A program made the position numbers and the translations under genes. From positions 1 through 16,937 of the forward strand of contig DATDOO010000145.1 of the NCBI GenBank assembly GCA_035293245.1: a stretch of 16,937 nt of DNA, in the 5' to 3' direction. The notes under the pieces were generated by a model. It was not told where the DNA came from and did not search any database. It saw only the letters and a program-made list of their open reading frames with translations. Source of the DNA: DATDOO01 sp035293245. Lineage in GTDB: Bacteria; Pseudomonadota; Gammaproteobacteria; Methylococcales; Methylococcaceae. Position 1 is the first letter of the stretch. Each line of letters begins with the position of its first letter. This document shows, piece by piece, positions 6,767 through 14,321 of this stretch.

Positions 6767-8932
6767 ATGGCCAACCTGCTTCTGGTACCCGTCCGCACCA
6801 GCCGACAAGGCACCTCCCTCAACGCCGGCAAATTGAAGGCCGATTACCAGGACGAAACCTCCACCGTGGAAATGCACGCCGAGGACATGGCCAGGCTGGG
6901 CTTGCAGAAAGGCGACAAAATCCGCCTGCGCGCGGCCAACGGCAACGAAGCGGTCGTCAAGTGCAAAGCCATCAAGGGGGACGATGCCACGCCGGGCCTG
7001 ATGTTCATGGCTTACGGGCCCAACTCCAGCCAATTGATGGACGAGGACACCGGAGGCACCGGCATGCCGCTGTCCAAGCACCTGCCGGTGGAGGTGGAAG
7101 GGCCGCTGGAACGCGAGGGAGGGATTCAGCCACCTGCGGCACTTTCCTCCAGCCCGCTCAGCCCGGCGCAGGCGGGATTCCTCAGCTCGCTGCTGACCTC
7201 CGCCCTTTCCCCCGTCCAGGCGGCCTGGCTGAGCGGCTATTTCGCCGCGATGAGCGGCGGCGCGGCCGCCATGCCCAGCTTCGCCCCGCAAGCGTCGAAC
7301 CTGCCCTTGATGACCATCCTGTTCGGCTCGCAGACCGGCAACGGCGAGGGACTGGCCAACGACCTGGCCGCCCAGGCCCAGGCCAAGGGCTACAACGTCA
7401 ATCTGATGGACATGGCCGACTACGACCCGGCCCGGATCGCCGAGGAAAAGCTGCTGTTCGTCGTCGTCAGCACCCACGGCGAGGGCGACCCACCCATCGC
7501 CGCCGAGAAGCTGCACGCCTACCTGCACGGCGATGGAGCGCCGCGCCTGGAAAACCTCAAATACGCCGTATTCGCCCTAGGCGACAGCAGCTACCAGTAC
7601 TTCTGCAAGACCGGCAAGGATTTCGACCGCTTCCTGGAAAACCTCGGCGCCCAGCGCCTGTTGGGCCGGGTCGACGCCGACGTGGATTTCGAGGAACCGG
7701 CGGCCCAATGGCTGGAGAACGTGCAGGAAACCTACCAGTCCCTGCTGGAAGAAGCGGGCGCCGCGCCCACCGGCGCCAAAGTCCTGGAATTCCCCGCCAA
7801 GGCCAAGAACCAGTACGGCAAGACCAACCCTTACCCGGCGGCGGTTCTCGTCAACGTCAACCTGAACGGGGAAGGCTCGGCCAAGCAGACCTGCCACATG
7901 GAAATCGACCTGGGCGATTCCGGCATTACGTTCGAGCCCGGCGATGCTTTGGGCGTCTATCCCCGCAACAACCCCGTTTACGTGGACGCCTTGCTGTCCG
8001 CCCTGAAGATGGATGGCGCGACGGAAGTCGCGGTGGGCAAGGAAACCCTGAGCCTGCGCGAGGCCTTTTCCGGCCACTTGGACGTCACCGCCCTGAGCCG
8101 CAACGTGATCGAGAAGTACGCCGACGTTGTCCACAGCGACGGCCTCCGGGAACTTCTCGCCGAAGCCAACAGCGAAGGTTTCCGAGACTACACCTGGGGC
8201 CGGCATATCCTGGATCTGGTGGAAGACCATCCGGTCGAAGGCGTCTCGCCGCAGGATTTCGTCAATATCCTCCGGCGCATTCCCGCCCGCCTGTATTCCA
8301 TCGCTTCCAGCCTCACGGCCCACCCCAACCAGGTCCACCTGATCGTTGCTGCGGTGCGCTACCAAGCCCATAACCGCGACCGGGAGGGCGTGTGCTCCAC
8401 GTTCCTGGCGGGCAGAATCGGCGCGGAGGAAAAACTCCCCATCTACGTCCAGCCCAACAAGAATTTCCGCCTGCCCGCCGACCCGGAAGCGCCGCTCATT
8501 ATGGTCGGCCCCGGCACCGGCGTCGCCCCGTTCCGCGCCTTTGTCGAGGAGCGCGAAGCCACGGGCGCCACGGGCAAGAACTGGCTGTTCTTCGGCGACC
8601 AGCACCGGGCGACGGATTACCTGTACGGGGAGGAATGGGAAGACAAACTGGCCAGAGGCGTGTTGACCCGCCTGGATTTGGCGTTTTCCCGGGATCAGGC
8701 CCAGAAAATTTATGTCCAAACCCGTATGCTGGAAAACTCCCGGGAAATCTATGCCTGGCTCGAGGAAGGCGGCCATTTCTACGTGTGCGGCGACGCGACG
8801 CGCATGGCCCACGACGTCCATCAGGCCCTGATCGAGATCGCCTCCAAGGAAGGCGGCATGAGCCGGGAAATGGGCGAAAGCTATGTCAATGCCTTGGCGG
8901 AATCCAAGCGTTATCTGCGCGACGTTTATTGA
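6767..8932 (+). CDS. FwdD-type molybdopterin-dinucleotide-binding domain fused to CysJ-like NADPH diflavin reductase
   Basis: This is a 721-residue fusion. Residues 1-116 are a FwdD/FmdD domain (EMHAEDMARLGLQKGDKIRL, PGLMFMAYGPNSSQL, GGTGMPLSKHLPVEVE), the subunit that covers the pyranopterin of FwdB. Residues 131-163 resemble the N-terminal extension of E. coli CysJ (LSPVQAAWLSGYF). Residues 182-326 are a flavodoxin domain with FMN motifs SQTGNGEG, STHGEGDPP and LGDSSYQYFC. Residues 356-570 are the FAD domain (RLYSIASS at 508, GVCSTFLAG at 541). Residues 575-721 bind NADPH (GPGTGVAPFRAF, SRD...KIYVQ, YVCGDA, and C-terminal YLRDVY). Without the first 125 residues it is about 596 aa, close to CysJ's 599. 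It is not a sulfite reductase here: no CysI is nearby and it closes the fmd genes. The inferred role is to shuttle electrons between the FmdB Fe-S cluster and NADP. The ATG at 6767 begins the FwdD homology. Confidence 0.92.
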   Translation: MANLLLVPVRTSRQGTSLNAGKLKADYQDETSTVEMHAEDMARLGLQKGDKIRLRAANGNEAVVKCKAIKGDDATPGLMFMAYGPNSSQLMDEDTGGTGMPLSKHLPVEVEGPLEREGGIQPPAALSSSPLSPAQAGFLSSLLTSALSPVQAAWLSGYFAAMSGGAAAMPSFAPQASNLPLMTILFGSQTGNGEGLANDLAAQAQAKGYNVNLMDMADYDPARIAEEKLLFVVVSTHGEGDPPIAAEKLHAYLHGDGAPRLENLKYAVFALGDSSYQYFCKTGKDFDRFLENLGAQRLLGRVDADVDFEEPAAQWLENVQETYQSLLEEAGAAPTGAKVLEFPAKAKNQYGKTNPYPAAVLVNVNLNGEGSAKQTCHMEIDLGDSGITFEPGDALGVYPRNNPVYVDALLSALKMDGATEVAVGKETLSLREAFSGHLDVTALSRNVIEKYADVVHSDGLRELLAEANSEGFRDYTWGRHILDLVEDHPVEGVSPQDFVNILRRIPARLYSIASSLTAHPNQVHLIVAAVRYQAHNRDREGVCSTFLAGRIGAEEKLPIYVQPNKNFRLPADPEAPLIMVGPGTGVAPFRAFVEEREATGATGKNWLFFGDQHRATDYLYGEEWEDKLARGVLTRLDLAFSRDQAQKIYVQTRMLENSREIYAWLEEGGHFYVCGDATRMAHDVHQALIEIASKEGGMSREMGESYVNALAESKRYLRDVY

Positions 8933-9003
8933 CGGTCCGCGGCCGCCGGAGCGCTGGCGGAAAATGCCGATATCTCTATCCTGCCGTTTGGAGGAGAACG
9001 ACC

Positions 9004-9234
9004 ATGCCGAAGTACAACGATACGTTCAAGCTGAATCTCAAGGACATAGAACTGATCGAATCCGCCCTCCACGAACAGGTCCGCAAGCTGGCCCGCGCCA
9101 ACCTCGGTTCAGGGGGTGGCGGAAGTGCCGAGAACGACAAGCGGATTCGGGAATGCCACGCCGTCTTGGGCAAGCTGCATAACCAGAAAATATGGTACAG
9201 CCAGGCCCACCCGACCGGTGTGCCTTTGGGCTGA
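9004..9234 (+). CDS. Small 76-aa conserved-looking protein of unknown function, end of fmd operon
   Basis: I do not recognise this protein. It is 76 residues long, begins MPKYNDTFKLNLKDIELIES, and has a helical amphipathic first half (DIELIESALHEQVRKLAR). A glycine-rich stretch, GSGGGGSAEND, links this to a second helix with RECHAVLGKLHNQKIWYS. It has no signal peptide, membrane segment or cysteine pair. The ATG has the strongest ribosome-binding site in the area (GGAGGAG at 8990-8996), which together with normal codon use argues that it is real. It starts 71 bp after the FmdD-CysJ fusion on the same strand, and a terminator-like hairpin follows at 9341, so it is probably co-transcribed. A role as accessory or assembly factor of the enzyme is a guess from position only. 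Confidence 0.75.
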   Translation: MPKYNDTFKLNLKDIELIESALHEQVRKLARANLGSGGGGSAENDKRIRECHAVLGKLHNQKIWYSQAHPTGVPLG

Positions 9235-9340
9235 CGGCCATGACATCTCGCCACCCACGATCATGAAAGCGGCGATTCGCCATGACCGTTGGTTTCCGGG
9301 CTTTCCTGCCCGTAACCTTTTAGGCGAGCTTCGCTCGACC

Positions 9341-9361
9341 AAAACCGTTCCCGACGGTTTT
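9341..9361. terminator. Bidirectional-type hairpin terminator after the fmd operon
   Basis: AAAACCGT (9341-9348) and ACGGTTTT (9354-9361) form a perfect 8-bp stem with a 5-base loop, flanked by A and T tracts as in bidirectional intrinsic terminators. A second small hairpin, CGAGC-TTC-GCTCG, lies just upstream around 9324-9336. It is the first plausible stop signal after the operon that ends at 9234. It also forms the hairpin module of the dispersed repeat that continues to 9393, so the terminator may have been brought in by the repeat. Confidence 0.55.
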
Positions 9362-9393
9362 GTCCCTCACCACGGGGGAGAGAGGGCGCAAGG
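9341..9393 (-). repeat. Dispersed intergenic repeat, copy 2 (inverted relative to copy 1)
   Basis: Read on the minus strand this shows CCTTGC, then CCTCTCTCC, then GGTGAGGG, and two bases later a stem-loop (9361 to 9341). The order matches the element at 1822-1891. It is shorter because the GAGAGGG arm is largely lost. The similarity was judged by eye only. Confidence 0.45.
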
Positions 9394-9479
9394 TTGCTGC
9401 GGATTTCCCGTTGAAGCGCGTTTGTCCATCCTTTGGGGCTGAATTTAATCCTCGCTGCAGATTGTTACGGGTAAGTGCG

Positions 9480-10046
9480 ATGCGGGGCAGGGCCTTTCTG
9501 TTGCTTTCCCTCACCCTGGCGACGACGATCCAGGCGGCCGAAGTGCCTGAACTTTCGGTCAAGTATGAGGGCGGCGATTTTTTTGTCGACGCCCGCATGA
9601 GCCTGCAAGCGCCGTCCGCAGCCGTATACCGGGTGCTTGCGGATTATGACCGCTGGACCTTGCTCAGCAGGTCGGTCGTTTCCAGCAAGCGGCTTTCGTC
9701 ATCCGATCATCGACATCGTGTGCGGTCCAAAACCCGGACCTGCGTGCTGTTTTTTTGCGGGGACGTGGATCAGGTCCAGGAAATCACCGAAAGGACGGGC
9801 AGTGAAATCGTCGCGGTGACCGTACCCGGGCGCAGCAATCTTCGCCAGGGTGTGGTGCGTTGGCAGGTGTCTGCCGATGACGGGAGGACGCGGGTGAGGT
9901 TAACCGCTCATTTGACCCCCGACTTCTGGATTCCCCCCTGGATCGGACCCTGGGCCATCAACGCCCGGCTGCGCGAGCAAGTGATCGAAACGGCGGACAA
10001 TCTGGAAAAATTGGCGCGCGCGCTCCCGGCCGGCCCCGGCCGGTGA
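9480..10046 (+). CDS. Secreted SRPBCC/START-fold protein
   Basis: The 188-residue protein has a typical cleavable signal peptide: MRGR, then hydrophobic AFLLLSLTLATT, with likely cleavage after QA before AEVPELSV, so the mature form is probably periplasmic. The mature part reads like the SRPBCC (polyketide cyclase/COQ10/START) helix-grip fold: APSAAVYRVLADYDRW early on, a beta-rich middle, then a C-terminal helix after TPDFWIPPWIGPWAINARL. Such proteins usually bind small hydrophobic ligands; no ligand can be named. The start at 9480 was chosen because it begins the signal peptide; the frame stays open upstream through the repeat. There is no strong Shine-Dalgarno. It stands alone between the fmd operon and the RFAP synthase gene, and any link to C1 metabolism is unproven. 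Confidence 0.75.
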   Translation: MRGRAFLLLSLTLATTIQAAEVPELSVKYEGGDFFVDARMSLQAPSAAVYRVLADYDRWTLLSRSVVSSKRLSSSDHRHRVRSKTRTCVLFFCGDVDQVQEITERTGSEIVAVTVPGRSNLRQGVVRWQVSADDGRTRVRLTAHLTPDFWIPPWIGPWAINARLREQVIETADNLEKLARALPAGPGR

Positions 10047-10173
10047 AAATGGCGCGGCGGCGCCTTTGCGGATCGATGTGGGCATCTCCCGCCGGGACGG
10101 CTGCGTCCAGTCTCCTTGCCCGCCACTAAGGCGCCGATTCACTGATAAAAAAACAGGCACCGGCCCGGTTTGC

Positions 10174-10203
10174 TTGGTGGTGTCCGGCTTGGGCCGATAA
10201 AAT
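10174..10203 (+). promoter_or_regulatory. Candidate sigma70-type promoter for the RFAP synthase-mch operon
   Basis: TTGGTG (10174-10179) and TAAAAT (10198-10203) are 18 bp apart and sit 29 bp upstream of the ATG at 10232. No clear Shine-Dalgarno follows, so the transcript would have a very short leader. This is pattern-based only. Confidence 0.35.
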
Positions 10204-10231
10204 TCGTTTATTACGCTTTCCCGGCAATTAC

Positions 10232-11215
10232 ATGTCCTTTTCCTTTCCGTGCGATCCGCCGCGCCGTGTGACCGTCGTGGCGCCGGCACGCCTGCATTTG
10301 GGCTTCATGGATCCGGACGCCAGTCTTGGCCGTCGTTTCGGCAGCATCGGGGTGACGCTGGAGGGTGTCGCCACCCGCATCCAATTCATCCGCGCGGAGC
10401 GCCTTGTCGTGGAGGGGGTGGGGGGCGCGCGAGCGGGGCGCTGCGCGGCGCGTTTTCTTGAGGCCTTGCAGCTTCCCGGCAGCGCGCACCTGGTGATTGA
10501 CCAGGCCATACCGGAGCACGTCGGCCTGGGCTCGGGCACGCAGATGGATCTGGCGGTGGGCATGGGACTCGCCAGGCTGTTCGGTTTGAATCCCAGCCTG
10601 GAGGACATCGTGATGTTCAGTGGGCGCGGGGCGCGCTCCGGCATCGGCATCGCCGCGTTTCGCGAGGGCGGTTTTATCGTCGACGGCGGACGCGGATCGA
10701 ACACCCGGATTCCGCCGACCTTGGCGCGACTGCCTTTCCCGGCCGATTGGCGCCTGATTCTGGTTTTCGACGCGCGCGGCCAGGGGTTGCACGGCGCGGA
10801 GGAACGGGCGGCTTTCAGGAATCTTGCCCCTTTTCGCGCCGAGGACGCGGCGCATTTGTGCCATCTGTTGCTGATGCGCGCCCTGCCGGCGCTGGCCGAA
10901 AACGACATCGGAATCTTCGGTGCGGCCATCGGCGAATTGCAGCGCGCGGTGGGCGACCACTTCGCCCCGGCCCAGGGCGGACGTTTCACCAGCCCGGCGG
11001 TGGCCGAGGCTCTCGCCTGGCTGGAAAAACACGGTGCGGCGGGGGTGGGACAAAGCTCCTGGGGGCCGACCGGCTTCGGCCTGCTGGCCACGCCGCAGAG
11101 AGCGGAAAAACTGCTGCGGGAAATCCGCGCCGCGTTTGCCGATCACCCTGCGCTGCACTTCCAGGCGGTTGCCTGCCGCAATTCCGGTGCGACCGTTGAA
11201 TGCGATCCCGCCTGA
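10232..11215 (+). CDS. Beta-ribofuranosylaminobenzene 5'-phosphate synthase (GHMP-kinase fold)
   Basis: The 327-residue protein has the GHMP-kinase signature PEHVGLGSGTQMDLAVG at residues 94-110, together with the features of beta-RFAP synthase: VVAPARLHLGFMD near the N-terminus, GRGARSGIGIAAFREGGF at 131-148 and a C-terminal GQSSWGPTGFG. RFAP synthase condenses PRPP with 4-hydroxybenzoate or p-aminobenzoate, releasing CO2 and pyrophosphate, in the first committed step of methanopterin-type pterin biosynthesis. Its presence shows that the host makes tetrahydromethanopterin or a close relative. It opens a five-gene run with mch; the next gene overlaps its 3' end. The ATG at 10232 gives a short leader before the conserved region. 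Length and motifs are normal. Confidence 0.9.
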   Translation: MSFSFPCDPPRRVTVVAPARLHLGFMDPDASLGRRFGSIGVTLEGVATRIQFIRAERLVVEGVGGARAGRCAARFLEALQLPGSAHLVIDQAIPEHVGLGSGTQMDLAVGMGLARLFGLNPSLEDIVMFSGRGARSGIGIAAFREGGFIVDGGRGSNTRIPPTLARLPFPADWRLILVFDARGQGLHGAEERAAFRNLAPFRAEDAAHLCHLLLMRALPALAENDIGIFGAAIGELQRAVGDHFAPAQGGRFTSPAVAEALAWLEKHGAAGVGQSSWGPTGFGLLATPQRAEKLLREIRAAFADHPALHFQAVACRNSGATVECDPA

Positions 11216-12320
11216 TACGCGTCTGTTAATCGTCGCGCCTTCCGGGCGCATGCTCGCGGCTTCGGCGCGCCGGGCCGGATTTCGGCCGGTCGTGTTCGAC
11301 CTGTTCGGCGACCGCGATACGCGGGAGATGGCGGAAACCCATGTGCTGACGGATGAAAACGGACTTTTCGACGAACCGCGTCTTCTGCAGCACGTCGCGA
11401 CCGTGGTCGCGGCGCATTCGGTGCGCGGGCTGGTTTACGGCGGCGGTTTGGAATGCCTCCCGGAATTGCTGGAGCGCCTGGCGCGTGTTGTTCCCCTGTG
11501 CGGCAACCCGCCGGAAGTCGTGCGGGCTTGCAAGACGCCGGAGCGGTTTTTTTCCTGCCTGGCCCGCCTCGGCATTCCGTTTCCCGAGACCCGTTTTTTT
11601 CCACCGCCGGCGGATCCGCGATGGCTGGTCAAACCCCGTTGCGGCACGGGGGGCAAGCGTGTAGGCTTTCACGCCGCGCGCGAGGGGGCAGGCGCGGCGG
11701 TTTATTTTCAGCGGCATGTTTCGGGCGTGGCTTTGTCCGCCCTGTTTCTGGCCGATGGGCGGACGGCGCGCGTGGTGGGTTTCAACACCCTATGGTCGGA
11801 AAACCGGGGAGGGGAGACGCCCTTTTTGTTCGCCGGCACCCTCAATCGCACGCCTCTGGGCGACGCACACCGCGCGGAAGTGCAAGGCTGGGTGGAGAGC
11901 CTGAGCGGCGCGTTGGGGCTCACAGGGTTGAATGGACTGGATTTCATGTTCGATGGGCAGCGTTGCCACGTTCTGGAAGTCAATCCCCGCCCCAGTGCGA
12001 CCTTGACCCTCTACGACGCGGATTACCCGCAGGGGATCCTGGCCGCGCACCTGGACGCCTGCGCCGGCAGGTTGCCGGCGGGCGACCTGCCGGCGTCGCC
12101 CCCCCGTGCCTGGCGCGTGGTTTACGCGCCGCGGGACGGGCAGATTCCGCCGGTGCTGGAATGGCCCGCCTGGAGTGCGGACCGCCCGCCGCCGGGTGCG
12201 CGTTTTCGCGCCGGCGAGCCTTTGTGCACCGTCTGCGCCGAAGGCGCGACGGGCGAGGACGCCGCCGCCCTCAGCACCGCCCGGTGTGATGCCGTTCTGG
12301 CCCTGTGCGGCGCGCAGTGA
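11187..12320 (+). CDS. ATP-grasp carboligase-like protein of C1-carrier biosynthesis cluster
   Basis: The roughly 377-residue ATP-grasp protein opens with a Rossmann-like segment (TRLLIVAPSGRMLAASARRAG, split here as TRLLIVAPSGRM and the helix after it) and contains ATP-binding WLVKPRCGTGGKRV, VYFQRHVSGVALSALF and the metal-binding HVLEVNPRPSATLTLYD. It resembles the COG2232 group found with methanopterin genes in methylotrophs and methanogens (from memory; possibly the protein called Orf17). The substrate is unknown; ATP-grasp enzymes join a carboxylate to an amine or thiol. The start is uncertain. GTG at 11187 and TTG at 11196 are in frame and overlap the RFAP synthase gene by 29 or 20 bp. 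The first ATG (11250) would remove the N-terminal strand. No clear Shine-Dalgarno is seen, so coupling to the upstream gene is likely. Confidence 0.82.
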   Translation: MRPLNAIPPDTRLLIVAPSGRMLAASARRAGFRPVVFDLFGDRDTREMAETHVLTDENGLFDEPRLLQHVATVVAAHSVRGLVYGGGLECLPELLERLARVVPLCGNPPEVVRACKTPERFFSCLARLGIPFPETRFFPPPADPRWLVKPRCGTGGKRVGFHAAREGAGAAVYFQRHVSGVALSALFLADGRTARVVGFNTLWSENRGGETPFLFAGTLNRTPLGDAHRAEVQGWVESLSGALGLTGLNGLDFMFDGQRCHVLEVNPRPSATLTLYDADYPQGILAAHLDACAGRLPAGDLPASPPRAWRVVYAPRDGQIPPVLEWPAWSADRPPPGARFRAGEPLCTVCAEGATGEDAAALSTARCDAVLALCGAQ

Positions 12321-12379
12321 CGAGCCGGCAGCAAGTACGGCGCGATTTTCGATTGAGCCTAGCAAAAACTGGAGTGGAC

Positions 12380-13378
12380 ATGATTCAGTACCCCGTCAGT
12401 GTCAGCGCCGCGACGCGGCATCTGGTCAAAACCCTGGTGAACGATGCCGACCGCCTGCGCGTCAAGGTCAGCACCCTCGACAACGGCGCGACCCTGGTCG
12501 ACGCCGGCATTTACGCGCCGGGCGGACTGGAAGCCGGGCGCATCATCGGCGAAATCTGCATGGGCGGGCTGGGCACGGTGTCCCTGAGCTTCAACAATGC
12601 CTTCGGCCGCTGGCCGTACCAGGTCAACGTCGCCAGCACCAACCCGGTTCTGAGCTGCCTGGGCAGCCAGTATGCGGGCTGGAGCCTGGCGCACGGCGAG
12701 GGCAAAAGTGCGTTCTACGCCCTGGGGTCCGGCCCGGCGCGCGCGATGGCGACCAAGATCAAAGACGGCGCGGAAGAGCCGGTCGAGGCGCTGTACAAGG
12801 AACTGGGCTACCGCGATACGGGCGAGGAAACCGCCATTGTGCTCGAGGTGGACAAGATTCCACCGCTGGAGGTGGCGGAAAAGGTGGCGCGCGCCTGCAA
12901 GCTCGATCCGGCCCAAATCACCCTGATTCTGACGCCGACCAACTCCCTGGCCGGCGGGGTGCAGGTCGTTTCCCGCGTCCTGGAAGTGGCGCTGCACAAG
13001 GCGCACGCGCTGCATTTTCCCCTGGAGGATATCCTCGACGGCTGCGGCAGCGCGCCGGTGCCGCCGCCGCATCCCAAACCGGTCAAGGCGATGGGGCGCA
13101 CCAACGACGCCATCCTGTTCGGCGGCCAGGTGCACCTGTTCGTTACCGGCGGCACGGAAAAAGCCAAGCAACTGGCCAACGAATTGCCCAGTTCCACCTC
13201 GCGGGATTACGGCAAGCCGTTTGCCGAAGTGTTCAAGGAATACAACTACGACTTTTTCAAGGTCGATCCCATGCTGTTCAGTCCGGCGCGGGTCACGGTC
13301 ACCGCCGTGGATTCCGGCCTGAGCTTCCACGCCGGCCAACTGGACGACGAACTGCTTGATCGCTCCTTCGGCGAGTGA
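12380..13378 (+). CDS. mch: Methenyltetrahydromethanopterin cyclohydrolase
   Basis: The 332-residue protein is a clear Mch: MIQYPVSVSAATRHLVKTL, DAGIYAPGGLEAGR, SFNNAFGRWPYQVNVASTNP, GSGPARA, and the C-terminal NDAILFGGQVHLFV with TSRDYGKPF. The enzyme hydrolyses methenyl-H4MPT to N5-formyl-H4MPT in the cytoplasm, between the methylene-H4MPT dehydrogenase (not in this window) and Ftr. GGAG at 12371-12374 precedes the ATG. It lies 59 bp after the ATP-grasp gene and is followed within 5 bp by orf5. The mch-orf5-orf7-fae order is the classic methylotroph H4MPT cluster. Full length with nothing odd. Confidence 0.96.
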   Translation: MIQYPVSVSAATRHLVKTLVNDADRLRVKVSTLDNGATLVDAGIYAPGGLEAGRIIGEICMGGLGTVSLSFNNAFGRWPYQVNVASTNPVLSCLGSQYAGWSLAHGEGKSAFYALGSGPARAMATKIKDGAEEPVEALYKELGYRDTGEETAIVLEVDKIPPLEVAEKVARACKLDPAQITLILTPTNSLAGGVQVVSRVLEVALHKAHALHFPLEDILDGCGSAPVPPPHPKPVKAMGRTNDAILFGGQVHLFVTGGTEKAKQLANELPSSTSRDYGKPFAEVFKEYNYDFFKVDPMLFSPARVTVTAVDSGLSFHAGQLDDELLDRSFGE

Positions 13379-13382
13379 CGGC

Positions 13383-14321
13383 GTGTCCGCGACCCCATCA
13401 CGGCTAGGTGCGTCGCGTGTCGCCATTTTTACCGACGATCCGGGTTGGCACGGCGCGCAGCTCAAGCGCGCCCTCGCCGAACGGGGCTGCGCCGGCGAAT
13501 ACGTTTCCCTGACGGCGTGCCGTTTCGACTTGTCCGGTGACGGTGCGCCGATCCGGATTCCCGGTTTCGGAGACTTCCTCCCGGACGGCGCGTTCGTGCG
13601 CGGCGTGCCGGGCGGCTCCCTGGAAGAAGTGGTTTTTTACCTGGACATCCTGCACGCCTTGCAGGAACTGGGCTTGACGGTTTACAACGATGCCCGCGCC
13701 ATCGAGCGCACCGTGGACAAGGGCATGACCAGCTTCCTGCTCCGCCGCTCCGGCATTCCCACGCCGCCGACCTGGGTGACGCGCGATCCGGAGGAGGCGC
13801 GGGCGATCATCCTGCGAGAACTCCGCGACGGGCAGCAGATGGTCTCCAAGCCGCTGTTCGGTTCGCAAGGCGAAGGTCTGCAACGCTTGCAGCGGGTCGA
13901 GGACCTGACGGAACTGATGTCCAGCAACGGCGTGTATTACCTGCAGCGCTTCGTGGATTGCGGCGACCAGCCGTTCCACGACTGGCGCGTCTTCGTCATC
14001 GCCGGGCGCGCCGTGGCTGCCATGCGCCGCAACGGGCAGACCTGGCTGAACAACGTCGCCCAGGGTGCGCGCTGCGAGGCGGCGAAGCTGGACGCGCCTT
14101 GGCGCGAACTGGCGGAGGACGCGGTGCGCGTCGTGGGTATGGGCTACGCCGGAGTGGACATCATCCGCGATGCCGGCGGTGCGCTCAGCGTTATCGAAGT
14201 CAACAGCGTTCCCGCGTGGAAGGGTTTGCAAAGCGTGACGGAGGCGCGCGTTGCCGAACTGCTGGCCGAGGATTTCCTCACCCGTTGCGGCTATCCGGCG
14301 ACGCGGGAAAAAGCCGCGTGA
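13383..14321 (+). CDS. orf5: RimK-like ATP-grasp ligase (Orf5 of the methylotroph H4MPT cluster)
   Basis: This 312-residue protein belongs to the RimK/MptN-type ATP-grasp ligases. ATP-binding residues occur in VSKPLFGSQGEGLQR (154-168), YYLQRFVDCG and DWRVFVIAGRAVAAM (200-214), substrate-side NNVAQGA (223-229), and metal-binding VIEVNSVPAWKGLQ (270-283). Relatives in archaea add glutamate to tetrahydromethanopterin or coenzyme F420, so a glutamyl ligase acting on the pterin or furan carrier is the likely but unproven role. The gene begins with GTG at 13383, five bases after the mch stop. An in-frame TTG at 13356 inside mch is the alternative start, and neither has a strong Shine-Dalgarno. Its end overlaps orf7 by GTGA. 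Family and cluster position are secure; the exact substrate is not. Confidence 0.88.
   Translation: MSATPSRLGASRVAIFTDDPGWHGAQLKRALAERGCAGEYVSLTACRFDLSGDGAPIRIPGFGDFLPDGAFVRGVPGGSLEEVVFYLDILHALQELGLTVYNDARAIERTVDKGMTSFLLRRSGIPTPPTWVTRDPEEARAIILRELRDGQQMVSKPLFGSQGEGLQRLQRVEDLTELMSSNGVYYLQRFVDCGDQPFHDWRVFVIAGRAVAAMRRNGQTWLNNVAQGARCEAAKLDAPWRELAEDAVRVVGMGYAGVDIIRDAGGALSVIEVNSVPAWKGLQSVTEARVAELLAEDFLTRCGYPATREKAA

Noticed and set aside
6767..8932. Assimilatory sulfite reductase flavoprotein (CysJ)
   Set aside because: The flavin/NADPH part is CysJ-like, but the N-terminal FwdD domain and the fmd operon context argue against sulfite reduction; no cysI or other sulfur gene is in the window.
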